NCBI GenBank assembly: GCA_916613615.1 | Contig: OU744726.1 | Location: 19,967,515-20,031,514 of the forward strand | Length of the DNA: 64,000 bases | Direction of reading: 5' to 3' | Origin: Steromphala cineraria | Lineage: Eukaryota > Mollusca > Gastropoda > Trochida > Trochidae | Shown: positions 23,607 to 34,700 of the stretch, piece after piece | How the letters are laid out: the number at the start of each line of letters is the position of its first letter | How positions within the stretch are numbered: position 1 is the stretch's first letter | Notes under the pieces: model-generated | Told to the model about the DNA's origin: nothing | Seen by the model: the letters and a program-made list of their open reading frames with translations, nothing else | Databases searched by the model: none | Made by a program: the position numbers and the translations under genes

Positions 23607-25911
23607 ATGAAATCCCATGGAAACGTTATTTTGATGATCGTTATATTAACAATTGTGACAACAAGAGGGAAAACAGATCATCAAATTTCTGATTCTGAGA
23701 TTGTCGTACCGTACAAGGTTGATCTTAGACGTGTGTAACATTCTTGATACCCTTTTGACAAAATACAAAAACGATTGTGAAATAAATGTTCTCTAATTAA
23801 AATATTTGCAACAATGTTGATCATCAATACGATTTGTTTCACCTTTTTAGTTACATCTTAGTAAAGATCTACCACAATGCCGTCTATACCTCACATTTGT
23901 AGATTCATTATAATGACTATATACGAATGCAATGTAATATGTAGACGATCTTCCACACTGCATGCATTGTTGTTTTTATTGCATGTTGTTTAACAAGGTA
24001 ATGTTAAATCAGATAACGTTTCACTACGTTTTTGTATATTTGCGTTTTTAGATTTTGGCATTTTAATATTCCAAAATATGTCTAGCTATACTGAGAAAAT
24101 GAATGAATATTGGTCGTTGTAATGTTACAAAATTAATTCTGTTGGGTCATTTGACCGTACTTTTAGTCACTCTCGTTGAACAAAAGTCACTAGTATCAAC
24201 AGTTTAAGAGGTTAAAATCGCAAATTTGGAAAGTTGACAATTCTGTAAAAGTTACCTAGTGATGATCAGATAACTGAAACTATCTTAACTTTTCTTAACT
24301 TCAAATCTTATATTCAAAATAGAATGCTGCAAACATTTATCAAGTGTATATATCAATATTCAAATTTTCTTCTAAACCTTCTTTTTACACTAAGTGTCGT
24401 CAAAGTTGTGCCTCTTTCGATGTATAACATGTATACATTGATAGCATCCTGTCACAGGGAACGAACGTTACGCTAACTCCACTAATCTGTACCCTGGGTT
24501 CAGAAGCTAGATTCGCTCGCGCGGCCCGACTGGGGATGTAGCCAATCAAATCATTTTCTCGCCACCTTCTCGATAAAATTTGAACGGGAAAATGATTTCA
24601 TTGGCTTGTCGGGCCGCGCGAGCGAATCTAGCTTCTGAACCCAGGGTACAGATTAGTGGAGTTAGCGTAACGTTCGTGCCCGGAGACAGGATGACATTGA
24701 TAGAGGCACAAAACATGTAAAACAATCCTTATAATTACAAAATTGCAAAAAAATCTAACGTCCATGTCGTGAGATTGTGGTTTGTAAAGACGAAACAATA
24801 CAAAGTTGAATCAAAAATGAGAACTTCATTTACTAAAACGGAAGGAGATTTAATTTTGTTTTTGCAACCATTGACACCCATGCAATCACAATTTGTCTAA
24901 ACTGGAATTCGAAGTCCGCCGTTTGCGTGACGGTCGGAGCGAACAAGCTTGAGGACTCTTGTTTATTAAAATAAAGGTGAAGGTAGGGATTCCGTTAGGG
25001 AGAGGAAAGTATTTACTTGTCTAAAAACGCAGGTAAGAAGTGATAAGATATTTAAATATGCCTTTGCAACAGAACGTAACTCGCAATTGTCAAAACCGGA
25101 CTATTGCGTCAGGGAATTGTGACGTCATAAGGAATGAATGCACGGGGTATGGTTGCACATTTTTTCTGCATTTATCGAGAAATGGTTGCATGTTTTTGAG
25201 AGCTTTCGACCAATCAGAATCCCCGTAAAAGTGTAACAAAACTATTTTGTAATTATGAAATAATAACAATGATGATAATGATATTACTTATAATGCCACT
25301 TATAAGTCTAATACCAAGAGGAAGTGCTTCTCATTGACTGTACATTACCGGTATTACCCTGAGGGAATTTCAAAGCAGGTACTAAGCAATGAACTACTAT
25401 ATAAGTCTGTACTTCCCCTATCAAGGAACCTAGTTGTACAGGTTAGATGGACTGATTGCAATGTTGATGAAGTGCCTTGCCAAAGGACACAGTGTAAAAC
25501 CCAAGTCACACATGTTTGGTGTTTTCTGGATTCGAATCCGTGATAAGCAAGCACCCTAACCATTACACAACCGTGCTACACAAATGTTGTTTTTTTGGTG
25601 ACCAAATGGTTTTCTGGTTGTCATATTAAAGTTCAGGTCCCATACTTTTAAGAGACGTTCCTGTGTTCGTGCATTTCGTTATTTAAATAAATGAGTTAAA
25701 ACACTCAAATTTAAAAATTACTCTTTATGTTGTCTCAGTGCCACATACGACCTACCAAGCTACTGGAGTCGGGTCCGGCAACAACAATATATGCAGTCTC
25801 TGTCGGAGGTTGGGCATACAGGAGTGCATCGACAGATTCTGTCAAACAGGTATTTACAGAGCCATTGATAATAATAATGTAATATTAATATTGTCATCTG
25901 TTGTATTGTAA
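23607..25911 (+). CDS. Small secreted cysteine-rich peptide, paralogue 2 (2 or 3 exons)
   Basis: Exon 1 (23607-23730) starts MKSHGNVILMIVILTIVTTR, a signal peptide aligned with paralogue 1 at DNA level. The donor AGAC|GTGTGT aligns with the paralogue's donor, phase 1. Exon 2 starts at 25739 after TCTCAG and encodes PHTTYQATGVGSGNNN and the core CSLCRRLGIQECIDRFC with the same C-x2-C-x7-C-x4-C spacing. Reading through ends at TAA 25911 with a hydrophobic tail. Alternatively a good donor CAG|GTATTT at 25849/25850 joins in phase to an exon at 26349-26380 (VEIVAAVEES, TAG), which gives a short tail more like paralogue 1. The extra cysteine in exon 1 of paralogue 1 is absent. The intron contains a foldback at 24445 and a SINE at 25325. 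Function unknown. Confidence 0.65.
24445..24693. mobile_element. 249-bp foldback element with 10-bp target duplication
   Basis: Arms of roughly 100 bp start CATCCTGTC and end GACAGGATG. Inside they share GTTACGCTAACTCCACTAAT and GGGCCGCGCG-type words in inverted order. It is flanked by the perfect 10-bp repeat ACATTGATAG (24435-24444, 24694-24703). GC-rich arms in AT-rich DNA. In intron 1 of peptide gene 2. Confidence 0.9.
25325..25578 (-). repeat. tRNA-derived SINE
   Basis: On the minus strand the head reads AGCACGGTTGTGTAATGGTT (A box) and then GGATTCGAATCC (B box, 25528-25539). The body includes GTCCTTTGGCAAGGCACTTC, a word common in invertebrate SINEs. The tail near 25325 is not a clean poly-A. 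It lies in the intron of peptide gene 2, opposite to transcription. Confidence 0.7.
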
Positions 25912-26639
25912 TTTTTGAGAAATATTTTGATAACCAACAGATATGATTTAGGTTGTGTCAAAAAAATTAAGATTTAAAAAACATTATCTGCTTAAATATC
26001 TTGTTCTTCTTTGCGATGAATTCACTGTGGCATAAGGAATTAATAATATATCGCGGTATTGAATGTCCAGACAACTTTAAAACAAACTCATTCGAAGCCA
26101 AGGAACTTGTTCTTAAAATTGAAAACGTTTGTCTAGTTAAACAATGAATGTAAAATCCTTCTTACAGATAAGGATGATCAATCAACATTGATATATCTAA
26201 ACGTGTATAAGTTCGTTTTTGAAAACTTTTATTCACCAATAAGTCAAATCTTAATTGTAGGAAAGGTTCTGCATGTCTGGTGGGGTATTGAGACACGTTT
26301 GACATATTTGTGTTTAATGTCCTTTATATATTTGAACTTGTTTTTCAGTGGAGATTGTGGCTGCTGTAGAGGAAAGTTAGCAGTCACTCTAAACTTGCGT
26401 AATCTACACCGTACCATCAGTAACAGATCCTGTTATCCTATGTTATCTCATTTGTGCTATTAACCAAGACAGAGTCATTGATATTTCATCAATGGAAACT
26501 CACGTTTAACAAAACAATGAGAGTGCCTATAATTCTTTGTTGTCACATTCTTTTCACAAATCGGAAAATTATTTGTAATACTGTTTGCAAAGTCTTTATA
26601 ACAAGACTCGAGGAGTTTAAGCGCTTTATACAACCTTCA

Positions 26640-27070
26640 TTTACTAAGATCAGATGAGTTGTTGTTATCCCGTTATGCTAAATACGTCAACCAAGGCAAT
26701 AGGAGCCTTGTAATCCATCTACACAAATACAAATATTTACCCAGACAAGGAGAGTGTCTGTTATTCCTTTATGCAAACTATATTTACATAGACTATAGGG
26801 GAGTCTTTGTAATAATTCCTTTATTATAACTGCTTTATTATAAAAGCTCTGTAATTCCTTAATGCAATCCACATATACCAAGAATAAGGGAGTATTTTAT
26901 TCCTTTATGCAAACTATATTTACCAAGACTAAAATTGCCTTTGTAATTCCCTTGTGCAAACTACATATACACCAAGTCTTGTATCTTTGTAATTCCTTTA
27001 TGCTTACTATATTTAACCACATAAGAAGAGTGTCTGTGATTCCTTTATGTGATTTCCGTTTACCAAAAAC
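26640..27070. repeat. Degenerate ~60-bp tandem repeat
   Basis: About seven imperfect units with the words AATTCCTTTATGCAAACTAT and ATTTACCAAGAC. Downstream of peptide gene 2. An AATAAA at about 27163 could serve its transcript. Confidence 0.75.
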
Positions 27071-27649
27071 AATTCTATAAATTTCCTCTTTTAAAAAAAA
27101 TGTACGATGAATGTACTATGTCTGTCGTTTCTTGTTGCCGACTCGCTATTGAGTTTGTTACAAATAAACAGTATCTTAACTTGAGTTCATTTGTCTTGTC
27201 TCTTAATACTTATAAAATAGATTCATAGATGAAATAGTTTTGATTCGTTCAAAGAGAAACGATATCTTGTAAATTTAGATTTTATGTTATCGGTCATCAT
27301 TTATCATAAATGAAAAATTCATGTGCATTTTATCTAATATTTGTTAAAGTTTAAATAGAAATATGAAATATAAAATATTTGTTGGATAGGACTTTGTCAA
27401 GAAATTTGTGAAGTTGTATTTGTTGTTGTTCGATCAATGAACAATTTAATTAAAACAAAAACTGTTAAAAAGTTAAAATAATCTTTTGACTAGAAGCTAC
27501 ACGTATATAATAATTAAGGATCTGTGATGCATAACATTGTAAAAGATCATCAATAACATGTATCATTAGAACCTCATTTCAATTTATTTTTGTATGGCTT
27601 TCAACTCAACTCTCTGTTGACAGAATATGTCAACTAAACAATCTTAAAT

Positions 27650-27841
27650 GAAATTCAAGAGGACGCATTGATGTATTCTTTTCTTTGCCAAATGGTTAAA
27701 CCTAACAACTATAATGTAAACCTTACTAAAATAAGATGGATTAAGCGTGAAACAATCATGTGATAAATCGTTATTAGTACAAACAGGGAATTACTCTCGA
27801 ATTTTGTTTTCAAAAATACCCCGATCTGACTGTCCCTTTAA
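27650..27841 (+). mobile_element. Truncated TTAA-flanked MITE
   Basis: Right end CTGTCCCTTTAA, with an interior that aligns with the complete element at 39006-39238 (AAATTCAAGAG, TTACTAAAAT-like and TACCCCGAT words). The left terminus is missing. Confidence 0.65.
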
Positions 27842-27932
27842 CATATGTAATGATACAAATAAAAAGCAGCAAATCTGACGTGGTTGAAAGGCTGGCCAAG
27901 TGAATTGTTTTGATTAATTAAGTTCTGAAAAG

Positions 27933-29180
27933 TAGGGGAGACCAGGGCAAAGCGCGCCCTCTAACATATAAACGTGTTTTCTGGGCATATAAACATGTTT
28001 AGAATGCAACTTGCAGCATGTCTCTAATTCTCATCTGATAAACTATTTTATGACAAATGCTTTTTAAACTACCATGCCTGCATAAAGAGATATTAACGAA
28101 AATGTATTTCGTCAAAGGCGGTGCACTTTGCCCCGTAGTTTGGGGCAAAGTGCGCCATGCGAATTGTGATATGTCAAACACCTATAATAAGCCATTACCA
28201 TACAAAAAAGTTTTTAAAAGTGCCATGCAGCTCACAGGCACCCTTATAAAACTAAACAAATAATACAAATTCTAAGCTTAGTATTCAAAGAAGGACAAAA
28301 TATGTCATGTACCTTTATTTTCGAAGTTCTTATCCAAAAACTTACATGATTAATATAAACGAATTTCTAAAACCTATAGGAGTCTTGACAATTTAACTCA
28401 TTTACGATCAGAAACCAGCAAATATAAGAAAGAAATAAAGAAATTGATTGGTTAAATGACAAATTTAACATTCTACAAACATCTAAACTCTGGCGGACTT
28501 GCCCATACGGCCTGTCTTCTTAATTGTTTAGGGATAAATCAAAATCTATGATGAATATCTAACTAATATTAAAAAATTAAAGAAAACATATGTGTTTTCA
28601 AATGAAACAAAAACCCTATAATATATTTTTATTCTTCATTTTAATACCAATTTTAAAAAAATATAGGAAAATAATAGAATGAAAATAACAACTTTATTTT
28701 ACAATATTTGCTTCTAAAATTAATTGATAACTCTGAAACTATAATGTGTTGACCATAAATATATATTTTAGATCACTCGGGGCAAAGCGCTCCCCCCGGC
28801 TCACTTTGCCCCTTTGAGGGTAGCATTCGCTTTTTGCATCATAGAAAATAACTAAAGCAACGGATTGTAAATATCCTTATTTAATGAATAGATGATATAT
28901 TTTTGTGTAATAGGTGTCCTAGAGTTTAATGTTGCGTTTTATGTTTATGTGAAATATTGGAATTCGGACATATTCTTTCGTTAAAGAAAAATGACGTTTT
29001 TTCAACTTTTTGCAATGGTAAGTCTCCTACTCACGCTAACGATGCAAACGTCGACCACAACGTTTCTTAACGTTTGCTTGCATTGTTTGATAATGACAAA
29101 CCACGCCATCTGTCAATCGTTAAGGAGAAATAACGCTTAGTCACTTTGCCCCGACGGCGCGCTTTGCCCTGGTCTCTCTA
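27933..29180. mobile_element. TIR element with GGGGAGACC ends (copy 2)
   Basis: Starts TAGGGGAGACCAGGGCAAAG and ends with the inverse GCCCTGGTCTCTCTA. The word GGGGCAAAG-GCGCC recurs inside: a hairpin at 28120-28158, a pair at 28773-28815, and near 29145. No transposase. Related to 13516-14452 by its ends but with a different repeated word. Confidence 0.82.
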
Positions 29181-30019
29181 ATTGAGTAAAATATTGTGAC
29201 AAGCAATGGTAGTTTTACTTTTCCAAAATTGTGAATTTTGCTGATAGCTTCGTAGACAAAAAGTGACTTATAGAACAACAAAGAGTACAAATGATATATT
29301 ACAATAATCACGATCATATGATTGCATTGACTTATACGATTCATATTTCGACATAATGCATAGGTCATATAGGTTATGTAGATGCTAATGTACGTATTAC
29401 TTTAAGTTCAATCTTTGTTGTCTGTGCAATTGGCATTAAAAAGAGTCAACAATTATCAACATGATATATTTTCGAGCTTCGTATATTATAACTTGATTTC
29501 GAACTAATATTATTTGTATAATTATATACAATCTTCGCTTTCTCCGTAGTTCTTGTAATGCTTCCCAAAGATATTCATAATAAAGACATATAATAAGTGT
29601 ACATTTTGGTAAACCAGAAACTATTCTTGCTGCTTTTAACTGAATCTGTTCAAGCTTACTAATCTGTTCAAGAGTACAACCGTCCCGAACTTATTCAAGA
29701 TGAGGACGAATAATCACGATTTTGATCTTCTTGAGAGTATGTTATATATTTCAAAAGTCGCATTGAGATAACCAATTTTGAATCACTTAGTATCATGGTT
29801 TGAATGTGATCTGTCCATTTTCCATAACTTGCAGAGATAAGATAATCAACTAAAGTGCTTCAAATTCAAATGAAATCGAGCAAGAGTCACATGATGGAAA
29901 ACAACTTTGCCCGAACTGATTATAGTAGGTTTGGTTTGCCCAACCTTACAGTTAATAATAAAATTTCAATAGTTGGTGTTCTTAGGAGGCCTTTTGCAGG
30001 GAATTGACGATAAGAAGCA
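29181..30019. other. Intergenic, nothing recognised
   Basis: No exon, RNA or repeat family seen on either strand before the ACT microsatellite. Confidence 0.35.
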
Positions 30020-30104
30020 TCTACTACAGCACACAGCAACAACAACTATACTATTAATACTACTACCGCTACAACAACAACTACTACTACTACTACAACA
30101 AAAG

Positions 30105-30135
<31 letters not shown>

Positions 30136-30388
30136 TACTACTACGACGACGACGACTACAACTACTACTGCTTCTGCTTATACTACTACTGCTGCTACTA
30201 CTACTACTACTACTACTACAACTAAAGCTACTACTACTACCTATTACTACTACTAAAGCTACTACTACTAATAATACTAATAGTACTTATTTTACTACTA
30301 AAGCTACTACTACAACTACTACTACTACTACTACCAGTACTACTACTTCTATAGCGACTACTACTACTACTAATAATAATAATACTAG

Positions 30389-30430
<42 letters not shown>

Positions 30431-30545
30431 AATAACAACTAAAGCTACTGCTACTACTACTACTAATAATAATAATAATACTAGTATTACTTTTACTACT
30501 AAAGCTACTACTACTGCTACAACTGCTGCTACTACTACTGAATTA
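30020..30545. repeat. Long ACT trinucleotide microsatellite
   Basis: About 520 bp of ACT repeats with interspersed GCT, AAT and ACA variants. It is open in all plus frames because of its composition. Not coding by any other sign. A CTGTCCCTTTAA MITE end lies just right of it at 30563-30574. Confidence 0.95.
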
Positions 30546-30574
30546 TTACAAACACACTAGGCTACTGTCCCTTT

Positions 30575-31660
30575 AATAAAGACAAGACACATGTTATCAT
30601 TGGAAGGACACGGTGAAACAGCTGTAGTGTTGGGTACATAATGAAGCGTTATAAAATAATATTATAATTGAATATATGTGAAATGAAAACATGTGGTATT
30701 AATCAAATCACTTTTATGTCGAGCAGGGATAATAAAGCGATAAAATACTAAATTATCTTCACAAAACATACACAGAATAGATTGAAATGAAACCCAGACG
30801 ATGAGAAAACTTGTCACTTTTATATTCTGCTCTTCTATATCTCAAATTTAACTATACTAAATAACATGTAATGATATTTTCATTAAATGAATCATTCAAA
30901 AAGTAAAGATTTTAATTTTTTTTATTCGTTTTAATATATCTAAAATTCAAATCTGTCTTCTGTAATTAGTTAGTAATTAGAACATAAAGAATGTAAAAAA
31001 ATCTAATGATTTTCTCGAAAACAGTTTCGTGTTATAAATGTCTTTAAACTAATATAGGCAGGAAAAATGTGATTTATGATTGAGAATTGTGTAACACATG
31101 TAGAAAATAACGATTTTATATAAGATATTTCTGTAGCAATGCACATTTATACACTATTTCCGGTTTGTATATCAGACATGTCACAAAACGGTTACGTCAT
31201 AGCATTAACCGTTACCTGAGACAGTACATATGCGCCCAGTCAAATGGTAACATTTCACTCCTGTTTATACATGTCAGCATAAACTGATTACTGCTAATGT
31301 GAATAACAATGAAACTGTAATCAAAGCTAATCTGTATTTATCCATGAAACATATGTTCGAAAATTTAGCAAATGCATATGGAGCAAATTCGTGTGATATC
31401 GGTCGTTTATTATCGTCGAGCAATGACACAAACAAGGACATATAATTAGAATGGTTGCACTTGCCTATTGTTTAATAATTAGAGAGGTTTTAATCTATTT
31501 TGAACTGACTGCATTTAATATGAATCAAAATAATTAAATTCGCATCGTCTACCATTTTCAAAATTAACAGCTCATGCGGCGCACTCAACAATACATAGTT
31601 GACGATACCATTCCAGTCGAACAAAGCCAGGGATGCGCCGGCTGTTGCGAAAACATAACC
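30575..31660. other. Upstream region of GST gene D
   Basis: No exon or repeat recognised. AT-rich until about 31560, then more GC-rich approaching the promoter. Confidence 0.35.
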
Positions 31661-31662
31661 TT

Positions 31663-31672
31663 TGACATTGCA
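31663..31672 (+). promoter_or_regulatory. Candidate antioxidant response element of GST gene D
   Basis: TGACATTGCA fits the TGACnnnGC core of antioxidant response elements, about 110 nt upstream of the ATG, and a CACGTG E-box lies near 31707. A match this short is expected by chance about once per 2 kb when both strands are counted. Confidence 0.25.
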
Positions 31673-31780
31673 GCGTCACGAGATAATCGTGCAGCATGGT
31701 CCATTGTGGTCACGTGATCAAGTTGCACGCCATTCATAAACAGAGGCCTCAGACTCACCCAGACAGTGTCTTATTCCACA

Positions 31781-34700
31781 ATGCCGTCCTACAAGCTGAA
31801 ATATTTCGATGCCAGGGGGTTGGCAGAAACTACTCGGCTACTGTTTGCACTTGCGGACCAGCCATACGAAGATATACGAGTTGCAAGGGCAGATTGGCCG
31901 GCCACCAAGTCATGTGAGTATTTTTAGCCTTGCATCGAAGGCGTTTTCTTGTCGTGTGGTGAATGTACGGGTTATATAACGCAAAGATAGTGATGATCGG
32001 TGAAGGGATAGGTGTTTAAGGAGACGTTAATGGGTATGAATGGACATATAGTAACAGCAGCAAATATCTATTGAAGTATTATCGTTTGTAGTAGTATTTG
32101 AAGAACAAAAGTAGAAGTAGTAGTTGTAGCATAAGAAGAAGCAGCAGTAATAGTAGTAGTAGTAGTAGAAGTAGTAGTAGTAATAGGGACAATATAGCTA
32201 ACCCGATTAGAAAACGACGAAACACTTGTAGTTGTGCCTGCATCCCGAGCAGTGGAAGTAGAAGTTGATTAGTATTTATTTAAGCCAGCGGTTTATATAT
32301 ATTTGTCAGCAGCAATAAGAATATAAAGCAATAGGTTTGTCCTGAAATTAGCTATATATAGTGACAAGCAATCGTGAAACTTTGCTGACAACTTGACGGG
32401 AAGGAGCTGATATTTTTAGCAGCATACATGCTACTTCTAGTACTACTTACTACTACTGCTGCTACCACATCTACTACTACTACTACTACTACTGCTGCTG
32501 CTACTACAACTGCTACTGCTACCGCTACCGCTACTGCTACTGCTACTACTACTACTACTACTACTACTGTTGATAATGTATTGGTTACTTGAATAGTTTG
32601 ATTTGCACAAGAAGTACTAGATTAATATTTAATCCATAAAATATTTTTAAACAATAACTGCACCTTGATTTATAGTTTTCCTTCAGGCATTTCATTTCAT
32701 ATTGAACTCAGTTATTCTAGACTTGCAGAATCAAGACCTAGGCTGTATAAGGCTGCTATATAATACAGTCGTTAAGAAAGTCTAAAGAAGTACTAGAGGA
32801 AGTGTATTTCTGTTTTGATTGTTATAATCTTGAATGGTGCAAACAAAAATTAAAACGCTAATTCACTATACCAACATATTCAAAAGTTAACCATTGATTG
32901 TCTAGACAATCAAGTAACGGGAGGTCCTAATCCAAAGTCAATGTTTGTATGTGTCAGATTATTGTATTAATGCTCTTATATCCGTGCCATCATTAGGGCT
33001 GATCCTCTATTTCTTGTGGACCATGCTATAACTGCTTTGATCACCTCCAAAAATAGACTGTTATTATCACTTCTATGTTTAGTTTCCATGGCAACGTTGA
33101 CAAACCAATCGATGAGCTCAATAAGGAAATCTTTCTTGATCTTATGGCGATGTGCAATGTCTTTTTTAGTATTCAATCACTGATAGAAGTCATTAAAGCC
33201 GATTATTAAACATTTTAGGTTATCCCTCAATATATATTGATATTTAAACATGCCCATACCTGACAATTATGATAGGTATACAATTAGCAATTATTTGTAT
33301 TACATGTTTGTTGTACTGTGACATTTTTGTTCGATATCAAATAACCTGTCATTAAAAAGGTTATTTGCGGTGACTTTATACGATAAAAAATATGCGTTTG
33401 AACATAAAATGAAAAGGCAATCATCGAATCTATTGTAAATACCAAATTCCTGTTGTCAAACCACAGCTCAATCTGGTACAAACTAGTTGTTACGTTTACA
33501 CATAGGTCCATAAATTTTATAGTAATGTAGGACTGTAAAAAGATAAGTAGAACCCTAATGGTATTATTTGCACTCACAGCCGGATAAGATATTTGGGGTT
33601 AAGTCAAGCCAGCGGACCGCAGTTCATATTATATTTTACTTGAATTAACCCTTGAATTAAACATTACATTATGGCAAGCAAATTTTCATTTTGGAAAAAT
33701 GTACATCCGGAAATTAAATTTTCTTAGACCCCTCTTGAATTTTAAGAAAATATTTATCATCCTAGTTTCAAGTTTAGTTTTGGGAATACTTGAAGGTAAA
33801 TGCAACTTGTAACGGTTAGTTTCGTTTCATGAGATCTTCTCCTTTACCGTAAAACTATCTACTGTCCCTTTAAACTAACAGTGCGCATCTGATCATGACC
33901 CAGTCATAATGACCCGGTATGTATGTGTGACATTTGCCGAAATAACCTGAGAATAACACCAGGTAGCGCATCCCATGCTTTTGATCAGCAGTGAATGACT
34001 CTTGTAGATTCGTTTGTACATAAGTATGCCCACGACAAATAGGTGTAAATGATACTTTACTCGAAAGAATTTAAGTAACACAAGTCAGTTGTCCTCAAAA
34101 TAGATATATATGTACATTGCTAAACCTTTTTTTAAAAGGAACACACACAATCTTGATGACATCTTGGGATCATATACTGAATTTGATTCAGTTTCTTCAA
34201 TCAAGTTGATATAACAAGAAACATACATGTACTTAAAACAGCACATGTCTAAAGGGTGACTTTATATCTTTTGAATTGGTAAAAGATGAAACATTTCATA
34301 ATTACAAAATTAATCAAATTTGGAAAAAAGCACCATAAAGATATCAGTAGTTCCATTTCAGGTGTTTATATGGATATTATATATCCGATATGAGCACACC
34401 ATGAAATAAATACTTTCCTTATAATCTGCAGATATCTGAAGTTGATGCCAATGATGTGTACTAATTGAGTGTTCCTTAAACCTTTCGAGTATAGCACATT
34501 ATGTGCTGAGAGGTTGAGCTATCAATACTTCAGCATGTAGCTCAGAACAGTGTGCCTTTAAAAGGTATAAATGTACCGTTTTGTGAATTGCCATGTTTAC
34601 GCAGGAGATAACAGCTTGTTTTCAACCAATAAGGAAACCCAATGTATTCATGTTTAATGCTTTTGCTGTAGTTGATGAACAATAACTTGAACACCGAAGA

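Noticed and set aside
25528..25577. A tRNA gene on minus
   Set aside because: A and B boxes are present but the acceptor and anticodon arms do not close; a SINE head explains it.
29973..30560. A 195-residue plus-strand frame rich in Leu and Thr
   Set aside because: Pure ACT microsatellite translation; it has no codon or domain signal.
31696..31917. A plus-strand 73-residue frame over GST gene D exon 1
   Set aside because: Wrong frame; the GST start at 31781 reads a conserved protein in another frame.
32976..33577. Two minus-strand frames with vaguely similar (I/M)D--VNV words
   Set aside because: DNA similarity between them is weak and no splice sites or family match support an exon.
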